In this document: positions 27,380 to 37,700 of the stretch, in pieces
Layout: the number at the start of each line of letters is the position of its first letter
Position numbering within the stretch: position 1 is the first letter of the stretch
Assembly: GCA_963825845.1 (NCBI GenBank)
Contig: CAWGVL010000042.1
Location: 70,242 to 134,241 of the forward strand
From: DASQDN01 sp963825845
GTDB lineage: Bacteria > Acidobacteriota > Terriglobia > Bryobacterales > Bryobacteraceae
Direction of reading: 5' to 3'
Length of the DNA: 64,000 bases
Notes under the pieces: model-generated
The model's input: only the letters and a program-made list of their open reading frames with translations
Database searches by the model: none
Told to the model about the DNA's origin: nothing
Translations under genes and position numbers: made by a program

Positions 27380-27645
27380 AAGGCTGATCTCTGTTTCTGT
27401 GGCCTTTGTTGGCTTGTGAGGCTCGACGGAACTCCTTCCGCCGCTTAGCATCCAAAGCCCGGGCAGCTTCGTCCTCGCTTCGCGATCCCCGCTGAATCGG
27501 AGTTGGATAAGTAGCGTGAGTCACCGGTTGAGCGGTTCCGCCCTCGTGGGCCAAATTTTCAAGGCCCCATCGATTAAGATGCATTTCGAGGAGGTGGCGT
27601 GCACACATTGAAAATACGTAACGGTGCTTAGATCACAGGCTCGCG
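27380..27645. other. Short intergenic stretch
   Basis: 266 bases; an open frame on the minus strand continues through it but shows no family pattern. Probably the promoter of the DUF5335 gene. Confidence 0.3.
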
Positions 27646-28524
27646 TCAAAAAGGAATCCGCTTGAGCGCGTCGCGAATGGCCTGCTCGCCGAACTGGAGG
27701 AAATCGTCCACGACTTCAAGGGCTGGTTGACAGCAATTCAGTAGCGCGATACTGTCCGGCGAGCCCGGGCCGTTCTTGGGACTTCTAAATTCCATGTGCC
27801 ATATCTCTTTGCCTGTGTCGTACGAGTCAAAACCGAACTGCATCGAGTATTTGTTCAGCCACATTCCGGCCGCGCTACGTAGGGCTACGCCATTCCACTG
27901 CGTATTCGCGCCGAGGTTTCGCTCGTGGCTCCCATCGAAGATCTGAAAATCGAGGTCAAACACCAAACCGGTAGCATGTGGGTTCGAGCCTCGCGGAGCG
28001 TAAACTCCGTCCACGATCCGAAACAACGTTGCTGCCAGATTGGAGTTCCAACCCTCGGCGGCTGCAAGGTGCTGGTGGAGCGTTTCTCGCCTTGGATCGC
28101 CGCGCCTTCCGAGAACGCTTTGCGCTTCTGCTTCCAGGCTGCTCGGGAACTCCAGCGTCCCGAAAATCTCCGGTTTTCCCCGGATGGTCGCCTTGATGAT
28201 CCGGAGATAATTCCGGCCCTGGGACTCATCGTCGGGCCGGTATCCACTTTGAATGACGGCGCTTCGCATGCTCCAATCGTTGATTCTCTCTCCATAGCGG
28301 ATCAACGCCGACATCAGCGCATTTGCCGCGTCGTGTACCTCAGGAAGCAACTTCGCCGCGTTGTTCGAGCCCTTGCCCTTGTAGGTAGTCAACAGGTTGG
28401 CATCGGCGTATGTGGCAGGACGGTCCTTCTGGTTCTGGTGAGTGGGGGGCGCCGTGGAGAAGACGTGGTATTGATGACCTTTCACGGTCTTGATCTTGGC
28501 TTGAGTAATTGGCAGTTCAAACAT
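27646..28524 (-). CDS. M15/VanY-like zinc peptidase domain protein
   Basis: 292-residue protein. The central part has SGYRPDDESQGRNY, and the zinc-site motifs of M15 D-Ala-D-Ala carboxypeptidase-like proteins are present: NPHATGLVFDLDF (H about 183, D about 190) and EIWHMEFRSP (H about 243 in W-H-x-E). There is no signal peptide, and the N-terminal region (PPTHQNQKDRPATYADANLL) matches nothing I know. Cell-wall peptide hydrolysis or a phage/effector-type lysin role is possible. The motifs are intact but the scaffold is divergent. Confidence 0.6.
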   Translation of the reverse strand: MFELPITQAKIKTVKGHQYHVFSTAPPTHQNQKDRPATYADANLLTTYKGKGSNNAAKLLPEVHDAANALMSALIRYGERINDWSMRSAVIQSGYRPDDESQGRNYLRIIKATIRGKPEIFGTLEFPSSLEAEAQSVLGRRGDPRRETLHQHLAAAEGWNSNLAATLFRIVDGVYAPRGSNPHATGLVFDLDFQIFDGSHERNLGANTQWNGVALRSAAGMWLNKYSMQFGFDSYDTGKEIWHMEFRSPKNGPGSPDSIALLNCCQPALEVVDDFLQFGEQAIRDALKRIPF

Positions 28525-29007
28525 TGCATGTAGTCCTCTGGCCGAAAATAGGCGGCACGATGGTTCCGTAAGTCAATGAATATTCTAGTCGCCATTGTCG
28601 TTGGCTTCAGTAGAGATTCTGGGGCTCCCTGCATCTACATGCGAAATCGGAACGCCGATTCGGCCAACCTCGTCCGGATCACTGTGATTCGGCAGCTGAT
28701 GGGCCGGAGGAAATCATTGTTCGTCGCCAGCCCCGCGCGGCAGATCGCCCAAGCCGTCGCGTGGATCAAGTACTGCTTCGTCTAGGAAATCCGCGTGGGA
28801 GAGATTGCCGAACAGGCCGACCAGAGTCTTACGGCGTCGCGACCGATACTTTCCCGCGGCCGGGCAGTTCCGGAATTGGCTGCGTTTGGAGGAAACCCCG
28901 TCAATGAATCGATCAGAAGAGGAGTGCAAGCAATGAAAGCGGAAGCTTGTAGGTTACTCATCCCAACCCGGTCCCTACAAGTAACCGGATCATACACCGC
29001 GGGCGCA
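28525..29007. other. Intergenic, nothing recognised
   Basis: About 480 bases with several overlapping open frames on both strands, none with a recognisable domain. Confidence 0.35.
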
Positions 29008-29901
29008 CTATACGCCGGCCTGTTTGAACACCGCTTCGCATTTCAGCTTGATCTCTTTGGCCAATTCGAACGGATCAGCCTCCTGGAATTGAGGTAGGAA
29101 CAACTCCACCGAGATTGGTCCGCTATAGCCCCGATCCGCGAGTTTACTCAAAATTCTCGCAAGCGGCGCCACACCATCGCCCGGAATCACACGCGATTGC
29201 AGATCGAGTAATTCGCGGGGCAGGTCCTGAGTGTCATTCAGATGAGCGTGAATGATCTCGCCCGGCTTGATCAAGTCCATATCCTCGATCTTGCTCGGGC
29301 CCGACCAGAAGTGATAGCAATCGAAGAGTATCCCGAAGTTGGAATGCGCAGCTTCGCGGTGCAGCCGGAGGGCCGTAGGTAACGAGGCCAGGAATGTGGA
29401 ATTGCGCACGAACTCGGCAGCGACTTTCATTCTGAACTGGCGGGCTATCTCAGCGCCCTGGCGAATGTTGTCCAGGGACCTGTCATAGTCATCCCGTGCG
29501 AATTTGGCTGCGGTGGCGCACGGCGAATAGACCAGCGGCGCGCCGAGTTCGGCAAACTGCTCACACCGTTGCTTAAATGCATCGAGGTTTTTCGAGAAGT
29601 TCGGATTGGGCTCCCACAGTCCGGTGACCCCCACCGCGCCGGAAACGATCTTCAGGCCATTATCGGTCAACACTCGTTTGGCGCTCGCCAGCGTATCCGT
29701 CTTCAAGAAATCATCGAGCAACCCGGCGGACGGCTCGACATTGCGGATACCCGCCTTGGCCCAGCCTTCGAGGGACTTCCGATATCCTGCGCGAGCGGAA
29801 GTGAATTGGTGCATGCTTAGTGTCATTTTGCGTGCGGCTGCTCCGGCACGTTCGGCGGCCAGCGCGAGCGGCGCCTGTAGAACGGTTCGGCGTGGGAGCA
29901 T
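29008..29901 (-). CDS. Sugar phosphate isomerase/epimerase family (xylose-isomerase-like TIM barrel)
   Basis: 297-residue protein with an export-like N-terminus (MLPRRTVLQAPLALAAE). AP-endonuclease-2 TIM-barrel motifs follow: LSMHQFTSARAGYRKSLEGW, GIRNVEPSAGLLDDFL, LGAPLVYSPCA, VAAEFV, FGILFDCYHFWSG (metal ligands D and H), EIIHAHLNDTQD, RVIPGDGVAPLARIL and GPISVELFLP (final Glu). Such proteins isomerise or epimerise sugars or inositol derivatives. ATG 29901 is used; 29913 is an alternative. Confidence 0.8.
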   Translation of the reverse strand: MLPRRTVLQAPLALAAERAGAAARKMTLSMHQFTSARAGYRKSLEGWAKAGIRNVEPSAGLLDDFLKTDTLASAKRVLTDNGLKIVSGAVGVTGLWEPNPNFSKNLDAFKQRCEQFAELGAPLVYSPCATAAKFARDDYDRSLDNIRQGAEIARQFRMKVAAEFVRNSTFLASLPTALRLHREAAHSNFGILFDCYHFWSGPSKIEDMDLIKPGEIIHAHLNDTQDLPRELLDLQSRVIPGDGVAPLARILSKLADRGYSGPISVELFLPQFQEADPFELAKEIKLKCEAVFKQAGV

Positions 29902-30824
29902 TACGAATACCATACCGCTTTCACAAGGATTGCGTGGCTCGGCATTCGATCGTGTCAAACCACTCGGGATGGGGAGTCATAGATCGAGCCGCCAAATCCA
30001 ATGCGACCATCTTTCCCAACCTGGGCACGGAGAAACGAAGCTTTGAAGCGGGCGCGCTATTTCCCCGGAGCTTTTCGTAAGCTGCCGGCATTCGGTATAC
30101 GCCCGTTTCCCGTGCTCGGCGGAGTGGCGCTTTTCGTCTTTCCGAGTGCTCGGCCCGGAGATTGCCGATGAGTCGTAGTCTTCTCACGGTGCACTTGCCA
30201 CCGGCGAATGTCTTGCGCAGGTCCGGTGCCGCGCCAAATCGGCCGATCTGTCGGGCCCACTCGATACGGAGCACGAATTTTCAAGCTCACGCAGGCGTGT
30301 TTCGCTTTTCGTAAGGTACCGCTGAATCAATCCCATGAGGAGCCGGGAAATCGTTTAGCGCAGTGAGCCTGGACCGAGCATTACCGGCTGACCCGGCGTA
30401 ATGAGCTTGGTCCTTTTTACAGCGCGTAAACGCCCTCGAGGCGTTCAACGTTAGGAGCGCACCATGTGTTGGAATGTCTCGATCGCCGTCCGTGAGATGT
30501 TCTCCTGCGCGCGTAAGTCATAGTTGTGGTCGTATTACCGACGCCACAGCGCTGGTTCGAGACTAGCAGGCGGATGATTCGGGGTCTCCGACAGTGATGA
30601 AAATTCTGGATGAGATCCACATCCTTCACAGTCTCGAACCGGTATTTGGTGAGAGGGTCCCGCTGAGGCTCGGGAGTCCGGCCCTGACACCGCCAGTTGT
30701 ATAGACGTTGTGCAAAAGATGTTCAGCGACTCAGCTGCCTACTCTGTTTTCATGACTGCCTACAAACCCTGCAAACACATCCCCAGCATTTTGTTTTGCT
30801 TTGAACGATCCGGATCTACTTGTT
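29902..30824. other. Long intergenic stretch, degraded sequence
   Basis: About 920 bases without a convincing gene. A small palindrome AACGCCCTCGAGGCGTT lies at about 30428-30444. The right end grades into the integrase remnant, so the stretch may be decayed mobile-element DNA. Confidence 0.35.
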
Positions 30825-31082
30825 ATCCTCGCGACGTTTGCGAGAAATTCAAGGACGTGAAGGGGGCGCTCCTGGCGGCAGTAAGGGAGCAGGACTTGGC
30901 ATGGCGACGTGACACATGTTCCGGCACACTTTCGCCTCACGGCTAACGTGGGACGCGTGGATATCGTCACGGCGAAGGATCTGCTTGGGCACACCAACAT
31001 CAACTGCACCATGCGCTATGCTCATTCCAAGGACGACGCCAAAAGCGCAGCGCGTGGCGGTTGCGGACCGATGACAGAGTAG
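30825..31082 (+). pseudogene. Tyrosine recombinase (integrase) C-terminal remnant
   Basis: The first frame reads KFKDVKGALLAAVREQDLAW and then, in the next frame, HMFRHTFASRLTWDA. Another shift gives VDIVTAKDLLGHTNINCTMR and YAHSKDDAKSAA to a stop at 31082. These hold the catalytic Arg (RHTF), His (LLGHTNI) and Tyr (MRYAHS) of a phage-type integrase. The N-terminal and core-binding domains are missing and the reading frame is broken. It ends 85 bases before a tRNA-Ser gene, the classic position of an integrase next to its attachment site. Confidence 0.75.
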
Positions 31083-31167
31083 TGGGAATCCTTGCGTGAA
31101 ACGCAAAGGTTGCAGTATAATGAACTGACAACGACCACAACCTGCTGAAATCAGCTTTAGATAAAGC

Positions 31168-31261
<94 letters not shown>

Positions 31262-31295
31262 CCGACCAGGCAGTAACAGCAATCGCTCCACACGC

Positions 31296-31540
31296 TTACT
31301 GCTTCCCAAAACAGTCCCTCGCAATGCTTTTGTCGAACCGATCGATCAGTTCCGGGTCGTTCTGTCATCCCCAAGCACACCGGTGAGGTGAGCTAGCTCG
31401 TGAAACAAGAGTAGAGCAGGATTATCCTCGACGCTCAAACGATCATCAACGCGACGGTCTACTTTCTCTATGAAGGATCGCCATCGATATAGACCTTCTT
31501 GGACGAGTACATATTGAAAAACGCCATGGCACTGCGACAC
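31296..31540 (-). pseudogene. RHS C-terminal tip with HExxH metallopeptidase motif (remnant)
   Basis: Follows the truncated RHS core on the same strand. Allowing one-base shifts, it reads LLKCRSAMAFFNMYSSKKVY and IDGD, then FIEKVDRRVDDRLSVEDNPA, LLLFHELAHLTGVLGDD, and NDPELIDRFDKSIARDCFGK plus Q-stop at 31296. HELAH is a zincin HExxH motif, and the closing D-P-E-L...C-F pattern is typical of metallopeptidase-like tips of acidobacterial RHS proteins. The N-terminal part of the tip and the end of the RHS core are deleted, so this is a relic of a third tip type. Confidence 0.6.
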
Positions 31541-31541
31541 T

Positions 31542-33675
31542 TCAACAGCCGCCCTTCGTATAGCTATAAAACTCCCACATACAACTCAGCCCAAGCGAAT
31601 TGCAGTTGTACTTGGTCGCCGCCAAACGCCCCTGCAGATTCTGGCCGACGAAACTCGTGCCTGCCGCGGCCGGAATCACATTGTAGAAGTTCTCCACCTG
31701 GCCTTTCAGATCCTCGGGCTGACCGACCGCCCCCGGATACCGCTCCACCCTCTCCAACTGCTTCGCCGTCGTGTAGTAATATTTCCGAACGCCCTTATAA
31801 TCCGTCTTCGACAGCAGCGTCCCATCGGCGTTATAGGCATACGTCGTCGTCCCCGGCACTTCCGGCAACTGCGTCGATTGCAATCTCCCGCCCGAGTACG
31901 TAAACTGCCGTGTCTGTGTGATCGTCGCCGGAGTCCCACCAGTGAACCCATCGCGCGTCATCGTCACCGTCTTCAGCTCATTCACCGCCGAGTACACATA
32001 CGTCGTCTCATATTCGCCGCTCACCGGTTTCGGCTCCGTCACCTTCACCAGATTGCCGAACCCATCCATCTCATACTTCTTCCATCGATTCGCCGGATCC
32101 GTCACCTTCACCGTATTGAGTTCATAGACATACGTGGTCAGCCCCGAGTTCCCCGAAGTGCCCGTATTCGGCGGATGAGTCACCGTCTTCACCCGGCCCA
32201 ACTCATCGTAGTCATACACCGTCCATACCCGCGAAGCCTCCTGCCCAGGAGCATACGGCTGCGACACCCGCTTCACCTTGCCGAACGGCGAGCAGGCGCA
32301 AAGTTCATACTCGGTATCCACGCTACTCTCCACCACACCCGTGGTCGAGTTATCCGGCATATACCCCGTCGACACCCGCACCGGCCGGCCAATGCCATCC
32401 AGGTAGGTCCAAGTCCGGCGCTTGCCCGACGCCGTCACATTCACCTTCCCACTCACGGAATACTCCGCGCTCGAAGTAGCTCCGTCCGGATCGGTTGCCG
32501 ACGTATTCCGTCCAGCCGTGTCATACCCGTACACCGAACTCGCGCTATTCGGAGCATTCACCTGCGTCAGATTCAGAGCGCTATCCCACGACAACGTAGA
32601 CGAGTACCCGTTAGCAGAAATGCCCGCCGGCACCGCATAACTCTTCGCCGCATCCGGATTCACCGTCACCGTCCCCGCGTTATCGCGCCTGGCCCGCAGC
32701 ACGCCCAGATAGTCGTGCCACTGGCATCCGCCATTGCCGACCGAAGAAAAGCTCGTCAAATTGCCGCGATACACTGCCGACTGATACGACGAGTCATGCA
32801 AATATGCCAGTGCCGGATCGACATCGGGCGTACCCGGAGGAACCAGCGGATTCGCGGGTCGCACACCGCAAGGATGAGCCCCTCCAGGAGTGTCATAGAC
32901 GTTCGTGGCGAGCGTAGTCAGCGGGCCAGTGCCCACCTGCAGCGTAGCCTGCAGCAGACGATTTCGAATGAAGCGCGACGTGTAGTTCGCGTCCGTCACA
33001 TACGTCATGCTGTAGATCTTGCGCGTCGCCAGATTCAGCCCATAATCCCATTCCTCCGATGTCGTCACATTCCCGTACTGATCGAGAGCCTGCGTTGACC
33101 GCCGTGTAATCGCGTTGCCCCGCCATGGCTCCAGAGTCGTGTCCACCTGCCAGATGAACGGCTGGCTGGTCACCGGTGTTATCGACCACGAGAACGTCTT
33201 CCGCACCGTGGTTATGCCGCCCGCTTTGCGCTCATCGAAGATACTCAAACGCCGCTGGCCGTCGAAATACCACACCCTGTCATACTGCGCGGTCTGATCG
33301 TAGACCGCCCGCACTGCGTGGTACTCTCGACCGGCATCTCCAGTAACGTCATTCCAAAGCGAGTGACTGGTCTCGGCCGTGCCCGCGCCATCGTCCTTCT
33401 TGAAGAATCGGTGGATCACCTCGCGCACCGTCCGCTGGCTCGCCGAAGTCCACTCGGTATAGGCCCAGCGCAGATGACCCTTGTACGGGAGCATCACCTT
33501 CTTCAATTCACCGCTCGACTCATACTCGAAGATCTGTGACCCACCTGTCTGCGAGTGAGTCGCCGTTGTCAGCATCTGCACTGTATTGGCCGGGTTCTGG
33601 TTCGGCGTCCAGGGTGTGTTCGCCGTTCCGGTGGCATATCCGAAGGACCATTGCGAGTTATTCACCCAATGCGTG
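31542..33675 (-). pseudogene. RHS core fragment (module 3, truncated at both ends)
   Basis: 707 residues of YD-repeat protein (for example YGYDTAGRNTSATDPDGATS, YDYDELGRVKTVTHPPNTG). It is nearly identical to the two longer RHS modules downstream but begins only at HWVNNSQWSFGYATG and ends at SYTKGG. It lacks the signal peptide, N-terminal lectin-like and Fn3-like regions and the RHS-core end (DYADQRYYSPG). Identity with the other copies starts and stops sharply, at about 33675 and 31558. Probably a non-expressed cassette or recombination leftover. Confidence 0.85.
31558..33675. repeat. RHS direct repeat, copy 1 (partial)
   Basis: Long direct repeat of part of 35500-39606 and 40914-45022. 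It is the most diverged of the three copies, with scattered mostly synonymous differences. The boundaries are abrupt. Confidence 0.85.
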
Positions 33676-34098
33676 ATGTTATTCTCACCTGTGGGTAGGG
33701 AAGCGATAAGCGTTCTCGCCTAAACCCAATCAATTTGTCGTGGAGAACGCCAACTGTGACCGCAACGGGAGAACGGTCATCGAAATGGAAATGACGAGAA
33801 AAAGGCGCGCTGGTACAGCGTTTCTTTATACACTGATTCGCCGAATGACCAAGAGGTAAAATGCGCCCCACGATTAACTCTTCTATCGCGGTAAGCGTGG
33901 CTCGCTGAATTAGCAAGCTTCTCACGCTGACAGTACGGGAATGATCCATCATTCCCGTACTGCGATCCTGGACTCAGGAAGGCGTGGCCAGTGAGTATCA
34001 CCATGGCATGCCGAGCTTACGGTCGAACCAATGAACACTGCTCTGGCCGCCTTGCATAGTGCGTAACGAGTATCCGACATGCCTCCGTGCGAACTCGT
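33676..34098. other. Spacer between RHS modules
   Basis: About 420 bases with no recognisable gene; contains the strong hairpin at 33931-33962. Confidence 0.5.
33931..33962. repeat. Perfect 14-bp inverted repeat, 4-base loop
   Basis: CAGTACGGGAATGA, loop TCCA, TCATTCCCGTACTG. A perfect 14-pair stem about 140 bases past the end of the lipoprotein gene. There is no T-run on either side, so it is not a standard intrinsic terminator. It could be a transcript-end hairpin, a protein site, or the end of a small mobile repeat. Confidence 0.8.
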
Positions 34099-34731
34099 TC
34101 AGTTGGGGTGCGAGACCAGCTTGGTAAGTAGATTAGCAGTAATTCCAGCTGTCGAGAATGCCTCAGCGGCCATCTTCGCATCAACAAGAGATCCGGCGAA
34201 CTCGGTCTCATTGAGACCGATGCCAGGCGTTAACAATATTCGAGCGATCAGATGTCCAGCATCAATGTCCTGCGGAATAGTAGTAACCGCAGGTTTGCCG
34301 CTGTGAACCCACTCAGTGTAGTCCAAGTAGTCTCCGATAGAACGGTAGTTATTCCGCTGCTTGGTTGCGAAAAAAATCCGACGTTGTCCAGGCTGTAACC
34401 AGAACTTCGGAAATCCCACCATACCATCCTCTGGAGCGGGACCGAAGTACCACAAATCCACGATGTTAGGCACAGTGCCCTTAATAGTTGCCTCAACTCG
34501 ACATTCTGCACGGTAGAGTTGCAATCGCAGCGAGGGTACCTTGCTCGCGCGCCTCGGCTCCCCTGAGCGGGTCACCTCGTTAACGACGCCAACAAAGATA
34601 ATTGGTGCGGAGCGCATTTCTTTAATGCGAGTCTGGATCGCGTCCGCACGGTAAAGATCCTCAATCCGACTCTGCGGTGCGCACGAGATAACAGAAAGCA
34701 ATGTGACGAACAGCCGTCTCATTTGCCACAT
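34099..34731 (-). CDS. Small exported/lipoprotein, candidate RHS immunity protein
   Basis: 210 residues starting MWQMRRLFVTLLSVISCAPQ, a signal peptide with a plausible lipobox (VIS-C). The mature part has beta-rich sequence (IIFVGVVNEVTRSGEP, LQLYRAECRVEATIKGTVPN, VDLWYFGPAPEDGMVGFPKF, RRIFFATKQ). I recognise no family with certainty. Its start overlaps the end of RHS module 2 by 13 bases, so the two are translationally coupled. Position and export fit a cognate immunity or partner protein of the tip; this is inference. A nearby second Met (34722) could also be the start. Confidence 0.55.
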   Translation of the reverse strand: MWQMRRLFVTLLSVISCAPQSRIEDLYRADAIQTRIKEMRSAPIIFVGVVNEVTRSGEPRRASKVPSLRLQLYRAECRVEATIKGTVPNIVDLWYFGPAPEDGMVGFPKFWLQPGQRRIFFATKQRNNYRSIGDYLDYTEWVHSGKPAVTTIPQDIDAGHLIARILLTPGIGLNETEFAGSLVDAKMAAEAFSTAGITANLLTKLVSHPN

Positions 34732-37700
34732 CCGACACCACCCACCCCCTGAATCTTCACTGCGTCAGGGCGAATATCCAAATACAGGACACCCCAGTCG
34801 CCCCCAAAGCCTCGGACAAAAACCGGCATATCAACTACACTTTGGTAGTCGGGGATGCCCGGCAACGTCGTGACTTTGAAACGCTGCAGTAGGACACGAG
34901 GACCACCGGTCAGAGAAGAGAGTTGGTCGCGGTAAATACCTCCGGGCGGGCCGGAACTCTGCTGCTCGGTTACCGGAAGTGCTCCCTCAAGGGGAACCAG
35001 TTCTTCCGTTATGACGGTGCCCGACATAAACTGTCCTTCGTTGTCATATAACTCGTACGTGATATTGCGCTGGATGGGACCATTGCCTACCCGATAGCAC
35101 CTGTCGGAACCTGGGACCGGCGCAAGATATTTCGGATAACGCATTGGCCGCTCAGATTCTTCGTTGCGCTGCGTAGCCGTCGCCACAGCTATCGCGAGAT
35201 TGTTCACCCACCTGTCGGTCGTGTCCTTGTGGACTCGTTGCCGCTCTGCCGGTGAAAACCGTACTACCGTAGGTATTGGGATCGGAGCGGCTCGACCGAT
35301 AATGCCGAACAAGCTTCCAAAGAAGCTGCCAATGCCCGACAGAACGGGTATCCGGAACTCGCCGGCGTGATCTATATAGTTGATCGGATCGCTCTGAACG
35401 TAGCTGTATTGGTTCCATGAAGCGCTTTCGCTCGGGTCGCTGTATCCCGCCGGATCACTACTCAAAAACCTCGCTGTACCCGGCGAATAATACCTCTGGT
35501 CCGCATAATCCAACCCAGTCTCATCCCGATGATAAGTAGCAAACTTCGTCCTATCATTCGCCACCGGAGGAGCAGCAATATCCTCCCCATACGGCATCAA
35601 CTTCACTCCGCCAGTCACATCTGACCCCAGCCGGTCCGAAGGCGCCGCCCGCCGCCCAGCAATGTACAAATCCTCCCGCACCACCGCATAGTTCCGAGGA
35701 TCCGACCCATCCGGCGTTCGATTTGTGTACGTGCCCACCCGCATACTTCCCACCCACAACGTCAAGTGATGGACCGTCGTGCCCGCCGACTTCGTCTTCA
35801 GCACGCGCTTGTTATCCGGAGCATACGCATACGTCTCATTCCCCGACTGCACAATCCGATTATCAATATCCCCAGGATCGCCCGCCGGTGAAGCGCCATT
35901 CGTCGCCGAGTTTAACGCCAGATCGAAGCCCGTATACTGCGCGGCCGCATGACCCACCTTCTGCTTCAGATTCCCGAAGCCGTCATACGCATAAGACTGC
36001 CCCCACAGCGGCGCTGTCGCCAGACTCGCATTCGGATCCACACCTGCGCTCACCAGCCGATGGATCGAATCATACTGATACTCCACCTCTTCGCCGAGCA
36101 CGTTGTCACGACGCCGCCAAAGCTTCCCATCATTATTCGCCGCCGAATAAATATACGAGTGACTCACCGGACCACCCGGACCCGAATACCCATACGACGT
36201 CATCTGCATCCGATTATTAAACGCCCACGATTGCGTTGCCCACTGCGTCGTCCCCGCCAGCCAGGACATTGTCTTCATCTCACCCGCAATCCCGTATGTC
36301 ACCCCATTCACCAGGTCCGACTCCACTTCGGGATTGCCCGGCGCAGGCGTATAGACATGCTTCACCGCCGCCTGCCGCTCCATGTTGTCGTACGTATACT
36401 TCACCCGCTTGCCGCCCGGATACACCATGAACGCGAGCTTCCCCTTGTTGTCATACTCGAAGCCCACCTCCATCGTCATCGCCTGCGCCTGCAGGCCTTT
36501 CTTCAATAACCGTCCACCTTTGGTATAGCTATAAAACTCCCACATACAACTCAGCCCGAGCGAGTTGCAGTTGTACTTCGCTGCCGCGAGCCGACCCTGT
36601 AGATTCTGGCCGACGAAACTCGTGCCTGCCGCCGCCGGAATCACATTGTAGAAGTTCTCCACCCGGCCTTTCAGATCCTCGGGCTGACCCACCGCGCCCG
36701 GATACCGCTCCACCCTCTCCAACTGCTTCGCCGTCGTGTAGTAATACTTCCGCACGCCCTTATAATCCGTCTTCGACAGCAGCGTCCCATCGGCGTTATA
36801 AGCATACGTCGTCGTCCCCGGCACTTCCGGCAACTGCGTCGATTGCAATCTCCCGCCCGAGTACGTAAACTGCCGCGTCTGTGTGATCGTCGCCGGAGAC
36901 CCGGCAGTAAACCCATCGCGCGTCATCGTCACCGTCTTCAGCTCATTCAGCGCCGAGTACACATACGTCGTCTCATACTCACCGCTCACCGGCTTCGGCT
37001 CGGTCACCTTCACCAGATTGCCAAACCCATCCATCTCATACTTCTTCCATCGATTCGCCGGATCCGTCACCTTCACCGTATTGAGTTCATAGACATACGT
37101 GGTCAGCCCCGAGTTCCCCGAAGTGCCCGTATTCGGCGGATGAGTCACCGTCTTCACCGGCCCAACTCATCGTAGTCATACACCGTCCACACCCGCGAAG
37201 CCTCCTGCCCAGGAGCATACGGCTGCGACACCCGCTTCACCTTGCCGAACGGCGAGCAGGCGCAAAGTTCATACTCGGTATCCACACTACTCTCCACCAC
37301 ACCTGTGGTCGAGTTATCCGGCATATATCCCGTCGACACCCGCACCGGCCGGCCCACCCCATCCAGGTACGTCCAAGTCCGGCGCTTGCCCGACGCCGTC
37401 ACATTCACCTTCCCACTCACGGAATACTCCGCGCTCGAAGTAGCTCCGTCCGGATCGGTTGCCGACGTATTCCGTCCAGCCGTGTCATACCCGTACACCG
37501 AACTCGCGCTATTCGGCGCATTCACCTGCGTCAGATTCAAAGCGCTATCCCACGACAACGTCGACGAGTACCCGTTAGCAGAAATGCCCGCCGGCACCGC
37601 ATAACTCTTCGCCGCATCCGGATTCACTGTCACCGTCCCCGAGTTATCGCGCCTGGCTCGCAGCACGCCCAGATAGTCATACCACTGGCATCCTCCGTTG

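Noticed and set aside
30428..30444. AACGCCCTCGAGGCGTT palindrome as an attachment or regulatory site.
   Set aside because: Short, single, and in a stretch with no gene to regulate.
31878..33098. Long plus-strand open frame (over 400 codons), repeated at 42257-43573.
   Set aside because: It is the antisense of the RHS core; its translation is Arg/His-rich and follows the codon bias of the real minus-strand genes.
33931..33962. Calling the 14-bp hairpin an intrinsic terminator.
   Set aside because: No run of T follows the stem on either strand.
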